From: Spirosoma spitsbergense DSM 19989 | GTDB taxonomy: Bacteria; Bacteroidota; Bacteroidia; Cytophagales; Spirosomataceae | Direction of reading: 5' to 3' | Assembly: GCF_000374085.1 (NCBI RefSeq) | Contig: NZ_KB893433.1 | Coordinates: 1 to 64,000 of the forward strand | Length of the DNA stretch: 64,000 nucleotides | Part shown: piece by piece, positions 14,712 to 23,977 of the stretch | How positions within the stretch are numbered: the stretch's first letter is position 1 | How the letters are laid out: each line of letters opens with the position of its first letter | The notes under the pieces: generated by a model | What the model was told of the DNA's origin: nothing | Databases searched by the model: none | The model's input: the letters and a program-made list of their open reading frames with translations, nothing else | Made by a program: the position numbers and the translations under genes

Positions 14712-17555
14712 ATGCGGGTATTATTTTACGCTTTACTGCTTGGCTATTGGCTGTGCCTGTCCGCCGTGGGTCAGGTCATTACGACCCAACCCACTTTCCC
14801 AACAGCCGATACCGAACTAACCCTCATCTTCGACCTGAAACTGGCGAAAGACGGCCGGGCACAGAGTCTTTTGGGAAAACAGAACGACGTGTACCTGTGG
14901 GCGGGGGCGGGTTCAACGGCAACCGGTAATGCCTTTGAGTTTCAGCCCGCCGGGCAAACTGACTTTTCAAAACCCTTTACGCCGGGTCTGATGACTGCCC
15001 TCGGCAATGACCGCTGGCAGATAAAACTAAAACCCCGTACCTACTTTGGCGTTCCTGCCGGTAAGCCCATCCGGCGGTTGGGCGTGCTCCTAAAAAGTGG
15101 CGATGGCAAGGCCCAGACGGAGGATTTATTCGTTCAGATTTACGACGACAGCTTTAACCTCTCCCGATTAGCCCCAGGCCAGAAACGGTTCTACGTCGAG
15201 GGTAATATCGATTTGTCGGTGCGGTACAAAGCGTCGCAAACAGCCACCTTTACGGTGCTTGTAGATGGTCAGTCTACCGCCAGTTCAACGGGTACCGATT
15301 CGCTCCGCACGACGCTGAACACGGGCAATCTGGCTGGTTTGCAACGCACGGTTGTGGTACGGGCAACATCGCTGAGTGCCACTCCCGCCACCACTGTTGC
15401 CGACACGTTTTTTTTCACGGTAAAACCCCGCCCGCCAGTAGCCGCCCTGACGATTGGGATACAGGATGGCATCAACTACACCGGGCCGAACCAGGCCACG
15501 CTGGTGCTGTACGCGCCCAAAAAGAGTTTTGTGTATCTGCTCGGCGAGTTTAACGACTGGACCATCAGTCCGGCTTACCTGATGAATCAGACGCCCGATG
15601 GCAACCGTTACTGGCTCGACCTGCCCAACTTACCGGCGGGAGAAACGGCTTTCCAGTACCTGGTGGACGGGCTGATTCCGGTGGGCGACCCCTACGCCGA
15701 TAAAATTCTCGACCGGAACAACGACCCGTATATTTCACCCTCGACTTATCCGGGCCTGAAGCCGTTTCCCGCCAAAGCGCAGGGCAACATCGTATCCGTG
15801 TTGCAGCCGGGGCAAACACCCTTTGTGTTCCAGACAACCAACTTTCAGCGCCCCGCCGTGAACACAATGGTAGTCTATGAGCTACTGGTGCGCGATTTTG
15901 TGCAGGACCGGACGTATAAGACCGTAACGGATAGTTTGGCCTACCTGAAACGACTGGGCATCAACACCATCGAACTGATGCCGGTTACAGAGTTTTCGGG
16001 TAACGATTCGTGGGGATACAATCCCACCTACTACTTCGCGCCCGACAAAGCATATGGCCCCAAAGATGCGCTGAAACGATTTATCGACGCAGCGCACAAA
16101 CAGGGTATTGCCGTGGTACTTGATATGGTGCTGAATCAGGCCGATTACGAATTTCCGTACGTAAAAATGTACTGGGCAGGCGACCGCCCCTCTGCCGACA
16201 GTCCGTATTTCAACCAGCAGGCCACGCACCCGTACAGTGTCTTTTTCGATTTTAACCACGAGAGCCGCGATACCAGAAACTTCGTTGACCGGGTTTGTGC
16301 CTATTGGTTACAGGAGTATAAAATTGATGGGTTCCGGTTCGACCTCTCCAAAGGCTTTACCCAGAAAAATACGGGGAACGATGTAGGGGCCTGGGGTGCG
16401 TACGACGCCAGCCGGATTGCTATCTGGAAACGGATTTACAACCAGATTCGCACCGTCGACCCGACCGCCTACGTTATTCTCGAACATTTTGCCGACGGTC
16501 AGGAAGAAACCGAACTGGCCAACTATGGCATGCTGCTCTGGGGAAATCACAACGGCGATTTCCGGGGGGCAACCCGCTCGGCGCAGGGAGACTTTTCGGG
16601 TCTGTCGTACCAGAAACGTAATTTTCAGCAGCCGAACCTGGTGGGTTACGCCGAAAGCCACGACGAAGAACGACTTGTGTACGACGTGCGGCAGAACGGC
16701 CTGACAACAGGTAGCTACAGCGTCAAATCATTACCTATCGCCCTCGACCGGGCCAAACTGGCCGCAACCTTCCTGCTGGCCACTCCCGGACCAAAGATGA
16801 TCTGGCAGTTTGGCGAACTGGGTTACGACCTGTCCATCAACACGTGCTCCGATGGCACGACTATCAAAGACGATTGCCGCACAGCTGCCAAGCCCGTTCG
16901 CTGGAACTATTACCAGGATACAGACCGGCTGAAACTGTACAAAGTATACAGTGCACTGGCGAAGCTGAAAACCACCGTACCCGCCTTTGCCACCACCGAT
17001 TTCACAACTGATTTTAGCGGTGTTGTGAAGCGACTAACGTTACGGAGTACATCGGGAACGGTATTTCTGATTGGCAATTTCGACGTGAAGGCGCAGACGG
17101 TCAACCTGAGTTTTCCAGCCGGGGGGAAGTGGTACCACTTCTTTTCGGGGCAGGAGGTTCAGGTAGATGACGTGAACCGATCGGTTACGCTGGAGCCGGG
17201 AGCTTTTCATCTTTATTCGACCACTAAACTCCCCACGCCCGAAGCGGGGCTGGTGCCTTTTGCCGTAGTGCCAGGTCAGGTAACGGCCCTCACCGACGAA
17301 CCCATCGACCAGATCACCCTCTCCCCCAATCCGACAGACGACTACCTGACGGTGAAGTTAACAGGCGGCTACCGCGGCATGGTCGATTTTAGCCTCCGTA
17401 CAGTGACCGGGCAACCAATCCAGACCTTCCAGATTCGCAAACCGGTCGATGTAGTCAGTCGGCCCATCAGTCTGCAATCGCTGCCCGCGGGTGTGTACTT
17501 TTTGCAGGTACAGCAGGGTAACCGGCAGCGATTGTTAAAAGTAGTAAAGCGTTAA
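14712..17555 (+). CDS. Secreted GH13 alpha-amylase-like enzyme with type IX sorting domain
   Basis: The 947-residue protein has a signal peptide (to about residue 20), an N-terminal Ig-like region (to about 250), a CBM48/E-set module (about 255-330, VYLLGEFNDWTI), and a GH13 barrel (about 370-760). The barrel shows IELMPVTEF, VVLDMVLNQ, DGFRFDLSK with the nucleophile near residue 540, VILEHF with the acid/base near 590, and GYAESHDEER near 650. The last 80 residues are a type A C-terminal sorting domain (ITLSPNPTDDYLTVKL, ending RLLKVVKR), which sends the protein out through the type IX system encoded at 34.7-40.8 kb. It should degrade starch-like glucans at the cell surface or outside. Confidence 0.9.
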   Translation: MRVLFYALLLGYWLCLSAVGQVITTQPTFPTADTELTLIFDLKLAKDGRAQSLLGKQNDVYLWAGAGSTATGNAFEFQPAGQTDFSKPFTPGLMTALGNDRWQIKLKPRTYFGVPAGKPIRRLGVLLKSGDGKAQTEDLFVQIYDDSFNLSRLAPGQKRFYVEGNIDLSVRYKASQTATFTVLVDGQSTASSTGTDSLRTTLNTGNLAGLQRTVVVRATSLSATPATTVADTFFFTVKPRPPVAALTIGIQDGINYTGPNQATLVLYAPKKSFVYLLGEFNDWTISPAYLMNQTPDGNRYWLDLPNLPAGETAFQYLVDGLIPVGDPYADKILDRNNDPYISPSTYPGLKPFPAKAQGNIVSVLQPGQTPFVFQTTNFQRPAVNTMVVYELLVRDFVQDRTYKTVTDSLAYLKRLGINTIELMPVTEFSGNDSWGYNPTYYFAPDKAYGPKDALKRFIDAAHKQGIAVVLDMVLNQADYEFPYVKMYWAGDRPSADSPYFNQQATHPYSVFFDFNHESRDTRNFVDRVCAYWLQEYKIDGFRFDLSKGFTQKNTGNDVGAWGAYDASRIAIWKRIYNQIRTVDPTAYVILEHFADGQEETELANYGMLLWGNHNGDFRGATRSAQGDFSGLSYQKRNFQQPNLVGYAESHDEERLVYDVRQNGLTTGSYSVKSLPIALDRAKLAATFLLATPGPKMIWQFGELGYDLSINTCSDGTTIKDDCRTAAKPVRWNYYQDTDRLKLYKVYSALAKLKTTVPAFATTDFTTDFSGVVKRLTLRSTSGTVFLIGNFDVKAQTVNLSFPAGGKWYHFFSGQEVQVDDVNRSVTLEPGAFHLYSTTKLPTPEAGLVPFAVVPGQVTALTDEPIDQITLSPNPTDDYLTVKLTGGYRGMVDFSLRTVTGQPIQTFQIRKPVDVVSRPISLQSLPAGVYFLQVQQGNRQRLLKVVKR

Positions 17556-17568
17556 ACAAAGTCAGTCT

Positions 17569-19104
17569 ATGTTGGCAGTTAGTGAACCGGATGTCTCTCC
17601 ATCCGTTTTGGTACCCGTTGGCCAGACGGGTGTGCATTACGAAATCTTCGTTCGTTCCTTCGCCGACTCCAACGGCGACGGTATCGGCGACCTCAACGGG
17701 ATAACCAACAACCTCGATTACCTCAAAGACCTGGGCGTGTCGGCCATCTGGCTCATGCCCATCAGCCCCTCACCTACTTACCACAAGTACGACGTGACGG
17801 ACTACTACAGCATCGATCCCGAGTACGGCACGATGGATGATTTCAAACGGTTGATTTATGAAGCGCATCGGCGCAGCATTGCGGTTATCATTGACCTGGT
17901 GCTGCACCATACCAGCATCCGGCACCACTGGTTTCAGGAATCGGCCAAAGGACCGGATAATCCATACCGGAAGTTCTACAACTGGCTGCACCCCCACGAA
18001 ATCAAAGCCCGCAAACTGGCCACCCGCGACATCACCGCCGATTCGGGTGAACGCAACCCCTGGCATTCGGTAAAAGGCTCAACCAGCCCCGAGCAATACT
18101 ACGGTATGTTCTGGAGTGGTATGCCCGACCTGAACTTCGACTACCCGCCACTGCGCGAAGAAATTTTCACCATCGTTCGCTACTGGCTCAATGATATAGG
18201 CGTAGACGGCTTTCGGCTGGATGCGGCCCGGCACCTGTACCGGGAAGCGGAAGAGCCGAAAAATCATGCGTTCTGGGAAGAGTTTGGCAGGGTGGTGGAA
18301 ACGGCCAAACCGGGCGCTTACTCCGTGGGCGAAGTGTGGACCCGGCCGGAGCGCATTGCGCCTTACTTCCGGGGGCTGAAAGCCAATTTTAACTTCGATT
18401 TGCAGTTGATGATTCCCGAAATCATTCGGCGGGAGGATGATACCGAAGATCTGATTGAATTTATGGCCTACGTCCACGGGGCATTTGCCAACGTCAACCC
18501 GCAGTTCATCGACGGACTTATTTTGTCGAACCACGACCAGAACCGAATTGGCAGTTTGCTGAAAGGCAACCTGAATCACTTGAAGGTAGCGGCCAACCTG
18601 CTCCTGACCCTGCCGGGCCTGCCCTACCTGTACTACGGCGAAGAAATCGGGATGCTGGGCATGAAACCCGACGAGCACATCCGGGAGCCATTCCTGTGGG
18701 ACACCCGCGACCAGGACCGGCAGCGCACCCGCTGGCGACGCGGCACTTACACCACCAGCCAAACCGTCAACCCACTAGCCCGGCAACAGGCCGACCCCGA
18801 CTCTCTGGTCAATCACTACAAGCAACTGATCAACTTCCGCAACAGTCACCCCGTACTGAACGATAACCTGAGCCGACTGGAGCAGACAGGTATCCGGCAA
18901 AAAGGGACCGTTTCGTTTATCCGGCGTTCGGGCAATGGTCAGCGTGTACTGGTCGTACATAACCTGACCAGAAATCCCATCGAAGTCGTTTTCTCCCCCG
19001 GCGAAACCTGGTGCCAGCGCGTCGTATTCGCTACGGCACTGGGCAGTTCGGTATCAGACAATCGGGTTCTGATACCGGGGTACGGGTGTGTAGTGTTGGA
19101 GTGA
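17569..19104 (+). CDS. Cytoplasmic GH13 alpha-glucosidase/alpha-amylase
   Basis: The 511-residue enzyme has no signal peptide. GH13 motifs in order are SAIWLMPISPSPTYHKYDV, IIDLVLHHT, DGFRLDAARH (nucleophile near residue 216), SVGEVWT (acid/base near 254) and LILSNHDQNR (near 322). The QPDLN-like signature, usual in oligo-1,6-glucosidases, is here MPDLNFDYP. It starts 13 bases after the secreted amylase and must share its transcript, so it probably cuts imported maltodextrins to glucose. No transporter gene is in the pair. A trehalose synthase activity cannot be excluded, but the fused maltokinase-type tail is absent. Confidence 0.85.
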   Translation: MLAVSEPDVSPSVLVPVGQTGVHYEIFVRSFADSNGDGIGDLNGITNNLDYLKDLGVSAIWLMPISPSPTYHKYDVTDYYSIDPEYGTMDDFKRLIYEAHRRSIAVIIDLVLHHTSIRHHWFQESAKGPDNPYRKFYNWLHPHEIKARKLATRDITADSGERNPWHSVKGSTSPEQYYGMFWSGMPDLNFDYPPLREEIFTIVRYWLNDIGVDGFRLDAARHLYREAEEPKNHAFWEEFGRVVETAKPGAYSVGEVWTRPERIAPYFRGLKANFNFDLQLMIPEIIRREDDTEDLIEFMAYVHGAFANVNPQFIDGLILSNHDQNRIGSLLKGNLNHLKVAANLLLTLPGLPYLYYGEEIGMLGMKPDEHIREPFLWDTRDQDRQRTRWRRGTYTTSQTVNPLARQQADPDSLVNHYKQLINFRNSHPVLNDNLSRLEQTGIRQKGTVSFIRRSGNGQRVLVVHNLTRNPIEVVFSPGETWCQRVVFATALGSSVSDNRVLIPGYGCVVLE

Positions 19105-19143
19105 GTAAGCCGTTCCAGCTTTCATCTTTTTGTGGTGACAGCA

Positions 19144-19422
19144 GTGAAACATCGACTTGTCTTTTTGCTTCGTTACGCAACCGGTAACGCACAAGGTTAG
19201 CTAACATTATTTTCATTCTAGCCGATGGCCTAGGCTATGGTGATATGGATTTTAGCGGATAAAGACACCCAATATTGACCGGCTGGCGAAAAAAGAGATG
19301 CCGTTTACCCTACCAAAAGTCATAACGTAGCCGCTCAAAACCCGGACCGTGCCCGTCAGCTCAGTCAGTTGATGAGCGAGTCGCACATCGAATCACCCCT
19401 GTTTCCGTTCCAAAACGACTGA
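19144..19422 (+). pseudogene. Sulfatase gene remnant (frameshifts and large internal deletion)
   Basis: Pieces of one sulfatase can be followed in three frames. GTG 19144 opens a signal-peptide-like KHRLVFLL; from 19203 the frame reads NIIFILADGLGYGDMDFSG, the metal-binding N-terminus of sulfatases, ending at TAA 19260. After a frame change at 19262 comes KTPNIDRLAKKEMPFT, the next block of the same family. From 19321 another frame reads HNVAAQNPDRARQL and ends HIESPLFPFQND, the typical C-terminus of arylsulfatases. About 350-400 residues, including the formylglycine motif CxPSR, are missing. The gene is dead. A living copy would have followed the amylase pair. Confidence 0.8.
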
Positions 19423-19460
19423 ATCAGCTTCTTTACTGATAACTTTATCGCTCAGCGGCC

Positions 19461-19468
19461 TATCTTTG
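19461..19468 (+). promoter_or_regulatory. -7 promoter element of pyrB
   Basis: TATCTTTG matches TAnnTTTG exactly and lies 40 bases before the pyrB ATG, at a normal distance. No TTG is seen at the expected -33 position, so only the -7 half is supported. Confidence 0.35.
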
Positions 19469-19508
19469 CCCAATTTTATCGGACCGCCGAAGCGGTCGCA
19501 TTATTCCC

Positions 19509-20447
19509 ATGGCCCAATCGACCCATCGAACTGCCCTCAGCGTCCGCCATTTGGTGGGTATCAAAGAACTGACCGAGTCCGACATTCAGCTTATTCTGGA
19601 TACAGCCGGGCAATTTAAGGAGGTCATCAATCGCCCGATCAAGAAGGTCCCATCGCTGCGTGATATTACTATTGCCAACGTTTTCTTCGAGAACTCTACC
19701 CGTACGCGGCTGTCGTTCGAGCTGGCGGAAAAACGACTGTCAGCCGATGTGGTCAACTTTTCCGCTTCGGGAAGCTCGGTCAAAAAAGGGGAAACCCTGC
19801 TGGATACAGTCAACAACATCCTGGCTATGAAGGTAGATATGGTCGTGATGCGGCACAGCAGCCCCGGCGCCCCGCACTACCTGACCAAACACATCAAAGC
19901 TAACGTAGTCAACGCGGGCGATGGCACCCACGAGCATCCCACCCAGGCGCTGCTGGACTCCTTTTCCATCCGCCAGAAACTCGGCGATGTAGCGGGGAAA
20001 CGGGTAGCTATTATCGGTGATATTACCCACTCGCGGGTGGCTTTATCCAATATTTTTTGTCTGCAAAAGCAGGGTGCGGAAGTGATGGTTTGCGGCCCCA
20101 AAACTCTGATTCCGAAACACATGGCATCACTGGGTGTGAAGGTGGGGCACGATGTACGGGCCGCCCTGGCCTGGTGCGATGTGGCCAACGTACTGCGCAT
20201 TCAGCTGGAGCGGCAGCAGATCAAATATTTCCCTTCCCTGCGCGAATACTCCCTCTACTTCGGCATCTCGAAGCAGATGCTCGATGAGTTGGACCGGCCC
20301 ATCGTACTCATGCACCCCGGCCCCATCAACCGGGGCGTCGAACTCACCTCCGATGCAGCCGACTCGGCCCACAGCATCATTCTCGATCAGGTAGAAAACG
20401 GCGTAGCCGTTCGGATGGCCGTACTGTATCTGCTGGCACAGCTGTAA
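19509..20447 (+). CDS. pyrB: Aspartate carbamoyltransferase, catalytic chain
   Basis: The 312-residue protein carries NVFFENSTRTRLSFELAEKR, the carbamoyl phosphate loop, GTHEHPTQALLDSF, and VLMHPGPINRGVEL, which together are diagnostic. It condenses carbamoyl phosphate with aspartate, the first committed step of pyrimidine synthesis, in the cytoplasm. Full family length. No regulatory chain gene pyrI and no other pyr gene lies beside it. The sulfatase remnant lies just upstream, so pyrB has its own promoter. Confidence 0.97.
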   Translation: MAQSTHRTALSVRHLVGIKELTESDIQLILDTAGQFKEVINRPIKKVPSLRDITIANVFFENSTRTRLSFELAEKRLSADVVNFSASGSSVKKGETLLDTVNNILAMKVDMVVMRHSSPGAPHYLTKHIKANVVNAGDGTHEHPTQALLDSFSIRQKLGDVAGKRVAIIGDITHSRVALSNIFCLQKQGAEVMVCGPKTLIPKHMASLGVKVGHDVRAALAWCDVANVLRIQLERQQIKYFPSLREYSLYFGISKQMLDELDRPIVLMHPGPINRGVELTSDAADSAHSIILDQVENGVAVRMAVLYLLAQL

Positions 20448-20570
20448 TAGTTCACGGCTTTTTCTGGTTGTAATTGATCAGGCTTGTGGCCCTTGGCAAG
20501 CGAACAAATCCGCGAATCGCACTGTTCTTCTGGCGTACCCTACGACTGACTTACTCATTGACGATTTTTT

Positions 20571-21674
20571 ATGAAAGGTTTTCAATTCTCCGACTTTGTG
20601 CCGCCCGAACAGAAAGAAGGCAGCAATTTTGATAAACTGCTGAATATCTTCCAGCAACTGCTACTGCTCACTTCCGGCGATGTGGAACAGGCTATGTCCT
20701 GGATGAGCCAACTTGACCGGCAGTATGGGCTGACCGATGACAAATACGGCATCGGTAACTTCTTCGACGACCTTAAGGAAAAAGGCTACCTGACCGAAGA
20801 GAATCAGGAGGGTAAACTGGTAATGACGCCCAAAAGTGAGCAGACTATACGCCGGGCCGCCCTAGAAGAAATTTTCGGCAAACTCAAGCGCTCGAAGTCA
20901 GGAGGTAACCACAATACGCCCTATACAGGCACCGGCGATGAGCTGAGTAGCGACCTGCGCACCTACCAGTTTGGCGATTCGCTGGAACAGATTTCCATGA
21001 CCGAGTCGATCAAAAACGCGCAGATCAACAGCGGGGTAGAAGAGTTTACGCTGATGGAGCGCGATCTGGAAGTAACGGAAAAAGAGCAGAAAACCCAGAC
21101 CTCCACCGTACTAATGATTGACATCAGCCACTCGATGATTCTGTACGGCGAAGACCGCATTACCCCCGCCAAGAAAGTGGCCCTTGCGCTAGTAGAGCTA
21201 ATCAAACAGAAATATCCCAAAGACACGCTTGACATTGTGGTGTTCGGCAACGATGCCTGGCAGATTCAGGCGAAGGAACTCCCCTATCTGGAAGTTGGCC
21301 CCTACCACACCAATACCGTTGCCGGACTGGAACTGGCGATGGATTTGCTGCGTCGGCGGAAGAACAAGAACAAGCAGATTTTCATGATCACCGATGGCAA
21401 ACCAACCTGCCTGAAAGAAGGAATCAAGTACTACAAGAACTCCTTCGGGCTGGACCGGAAGGTGGTGAGCAAAACCCTGACCCTGGCCGCACAGGCCCGT
21501 CGGCTGGAGATTCCTATTACCACGTTCATGATTGCCTCCGACCCGTACCTGAAGCAGTTTGTGCAGGAGTTCACGAAGGTGAACAATGGCCGGGCCTACT
21601 ACAGTGGTCTACAGGGACTGGGTAATATGATGTTCGAGGATTTCCAGCGGAACCGTCGGAAGAACATTAAATAG
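20571..21674 (+). CDS. von Willebrand factor A-domain protein (CoxE/BatA-like)
   Basis: The 367-residue protein has a helical N-terminal half (1-150) and a vWA domain in residues about 175-350. The metal-ion site is complete: DISHSM (D-x-S-x-S), a threonine in HTNTVAG, and ITDGKPT. It has no signal peptide or membrane segment. Such proteins usually work with a MoxR-type AAA ATPase encoded next door, but here the neighbours are pyrB and a converging fbp gene. The stop overlaps the end of fbp by 8 bases. Partner and client are unknown. Confidence 0.8.
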   Translation: MKGFQFSDFVPPEQKEGSNFDKLLNIFQQLLLLTSGDVEQAMSWMSQLDRQYGLTDDKYGIGNFFDDLKEKGYLTEENQEGKLVMTPKSEQTIRRAALEEIFGKLKRSKSGGNHNTPYTGTGDELSSDLRTYQFGDSLEQISMTESIKNAQINSGVEEFTLMERDLEVTEKEQKTQTSTVLMIDISHSMILYGEDRITPAKKVALALVELIKQKYPKDTLDIVVFGNDAWQIQAKELPYLEVGPYHTNTVAGLELAMDLLRRRKNKNKQIFMITDGKPTCLKEGIKYYKNSFGLDRKVVSKTLTLAAQARRLEIPITTFMIASDPYLKQFVQEFTKVNNGRAYYSGLQGLGNMMFEDFQRNRRKNIK

Positions 21675-22722
21675 CCGCCGTCGACGCCTGCTTACTGACT
21701 GGTTTTGGATTTACCAGACTCATCAATTCATCGACCATGACGGGTGCGCCGATGTACAGGGTGGTGCGCTGGTGTACATCGGTAGGCTGAATATTCAGAA
21801 TGGATTCGGTATCGTTAACCGCCCGGCACCCGGCCCGTTCCGCAATGAAGGCCAATGGATAGCATTCGTACAACAGCCGAAGTTTACCGTTCGGATTGGC
21901 CGGTGTGGGTGGATACAGATAAATGCCGCCTTTCAGCAGATTCCGGTGAAAATCGGCCACCAGCGACCCAATGTACCGGGCAGAAAACTGCCGCTTCCGG
22001 CACAATGTCAAATAGGTTTTCACCGCTATGCCATACGAATCAACATTGCCATCATTACAGGAATAAGTAGCTCCGTCCTGTGGAGTTTTTATGTCGGGGT
22101 GGGAGAGAATGAATTCGCCCAGCGACGCATCATACGTAAAGCCATTGACGCTATGCCCGGTGGTGTACACGAGCATAGTTGACGAACCATACAAAATATA
22201 GCCGGCCGCTACCTGTTCGTGTCCACCCTGCAAAAAATCGGCAATCGTCGGTTCACTGCCGATGGGACTAACCCGACGATAGATAGAGAAAATAGTACCG
22301 ATGGATACATTTACGTCAATGTTCGATGACCCATCCAGCGGGTCAATAGCCACCACGTATTTCCCTTTATTATTCCCGGTAAGAATCATCTCTTCTTCCT
22401 CTTCCGAAATCAGGGCGCATACTTCGCCCCCATTAGTCAGTGCCCGCCGGAACCGGATATCGGCAATGACGTCCAGTTTCTGCTGGTTTTCACCCTGCAC
22501 ATTCTGCTGTCCCATACCCCCGGTCAGATCAATTAGCCCCGCCCTATTTACCTCACGATGTACTATTTTACCGGCCAGGGCAATATCCCGTAACAGTTGA
22601 GATAATTCGCCGGTGGCAAAAGCAAAGGCGTGTTGCCGATGCATGATGTACCGGTCGAGGGTAGTGCCAACAGGCAATGCCAAAGGGTGTGCGTGTGTTG
22701 GGTCAAATGGTGCAGTGTTCAT
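21667..22722 (-). CDS. fbp: Fructose-1,6-bisphosphatase, class I
   Basis: From ATG 22722 the protein is 351 residues. It has LIDLTGGMGQQNVQGENQ, the metal-site EEEE stretch (LISEEEEEMIL), and the signature VAIDPLDGSSNIDVNVSIGT, then YIGSLVADFHRNLLKGGIYL with the sugar-phosphate residues. It removes the 1-phosphate of fructose-1,6-bisphosphate in gluconeogenesis. It begins with an extra 20 residues rich in proline and histidine compared with E. coli Fbp. It is a single gene converging on the vWA gene. Confidence 0.96.
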   Translation of the reverse strand: MNTAPFDPTHAHPLALPVGTTLDRYIMHRQHAFAFATGELSQLLRDIALAGKIVHREVNRAGLIDLTGGMGQQNVQGENQQKLDVIADIRFRRALTNGGEVCALISEEEEEMILTGNNKGKYVVAIDPLDGSSNIDVNVSIGTIFSIYRRVSPIGSEPTIADFLQGGHEQVAAGYILYGSSTMLVYTTGHSVNGFTYDASLGEFILSHPDIKTPQDGATYSCNDGNVDSYGIAVKTYLTLCRKRQFSARYIGSLVADFHRNLLKGGIYLYPPTPANPNGKLRLLYECYPLAFIAERAGCRAVNDTESILNIQPTDVHQRTTLYIGAPVMVDELMSLVNPKPVSKQASTAAI

Positions 22723-22867
22723 AATCAAACGTATAGAGAGTAAGAGTAGGGCTAAAACAGCCAGTTTATCTCATAAATGAGTTGATTGTAACTCTTGAAG
22801 AGAAAGTAAACAGTGGCTGATGGATACCCTTTCGGCAGCGGAAATCAGGATATGGAAACTGGTAATC

Positions 22868-23977
22868 TTATTTTACCCGGAATAGCATGTCAACGAAAAG
22901 ATGGGGCGTAGGGGACTTATTTTTACGGGTGATATCCCGGTCAAAAGGGCGATTCAGATTATTACCAGCCAAATCCTCCAGTCGGCTCTCTATTTTCAGG
23001 CGATACTGTCCGGTATTCCACGACATCACCGGTTTGAACAGGCCGCGCTTTTCCTCATCGACGGGTTGCCATTTTCCCGCAATAGCCCTCCCCTCTTCAT
23101 CTATAACGTGTAACGTTTCGGTGAGTAAACTATAATCCAGCGGCTCACCGAAGGTAACCTCCAGAGGGTCTAGACTTCCCTGTTTCGGCTGGTTGATTGA
23201 CCACTGCTCAGGGTCGGGAGAAAGGCTGTCTCGGGGAACCGTTACAAACGATTTTGTCGCGCTCCGTCCCAGCGTGGCCCCCTGCGTATCGGGCCAGTTG
23301 GCAGAAACGACTATCTGATAGGGAACGCCCGTTTGTAAGGGTGCTCCCAGGCGTTTGTTTGGCTGCAAATCGCGTTTAATACGACCGGGGTCCAGCCAGA
23401 GCGTGAGTAGCGTTCGGTCGGCATTCCAGAGTTCCGGTTGCAAATCGAGCAATACACCGGGCAGGGTATCATTCTTATTTTTCAAAATAGCTACGTACTT
23501 CGGCGACTGCCCTTCCCGCATGGGTCTCGAAAAATGAAGATATATTTTCAGCAGATTTTCGGGCAATGAATCCTGTGTGGGATATATGCCCAGTACCGTT
23601 GGTTTATCGTCGGGATTGAGGTTGGGAATGGCGACTTCCCCAAGGCGTTTATTGCCTAACCAGATGGTGTAGTGTAAACCACGCGTGAGAGGAATCAGGG
23701 GTTCAAAGAGGATGTCGTTGTCGGCCAGTTGAAACTGCCCCAACATGGACGTTTCGTTACCCGCCAGTCGTACGGCCATCCGTTGATTCAATGAATCGGC
23801 CGCAACAGCCAGTGCGAGTTGTCGGGGTATGCGTAGTCCGGTGGCCCGTTTATCGGCCCATCTGATTCGGATGCCCGCATCCTCGGTTGACTGTTGACAG
23901 GAAACAAAAAAAATCAGGTTACACCCAATGTATAACCTGATCAAAAAGCACCAGCAACGTTTATAAGTACCGCTCAT
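22868..23977 (-). CDS. Ig-like-domain lipoprotein
   Basis: From ATG 23977 the protein is 369 residues. A hydrophobic segment ends in a lipobox-like FFVSC-QQ near residue 27, so it is a likely lipoprotein. The rest holds Big_5-type Ig-like repeats, seen in PTVLGIYPTQDSLPENLLKI with IYLHFSRPM and again in DPLEVTFGEPLDYSLL. Such domains are common in Bacteroidetes surface proteins. Its start overlaps the stop of the upstream propeller gene by 17 bases, so the two are co-expressed and perhaps work together. Function unknown. Confidence 0.65.
   Translation of the reverse strand: MSGTYKRCWCFLIRLYIGCNLIFFVSCQQSTEDAGIRIRWADKRATGLRIPRQLALAVAADSLNQRMAVRLAGNETSMLGQFQLADNDILFEPLIPLTRGLHYTIWLGNKRLGEVAIPNLNPDDKPTVLGIYPTQDSLPENLLKIYLHFSRPMREGQSPKYVAILKNKNDTLPGVLLDLQPELWNADRTLLTLWLDPGRIKRDLQPNKRLGAPLQTGVPYQIVVSANWPDTQGATLGRSATKSFVTVPRDSLSPDPEQWSINQPKQGSLDPLEVTFGEPLDYSLLTETLHVIDEEGRAIAGKWQPVDEEKRGLFKPVMSWNTGQYRLKIESRLEDLAGNNLNRPFDRDITRKNKSPTPHLFVDMLFRVK

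Noticed and set aside
18079-18762. 227-codon open frame on the minus strand
   Set aside because: It runs opposite the second GH13 gene, whose catalytic motifs are all present; no start or motif of its own.
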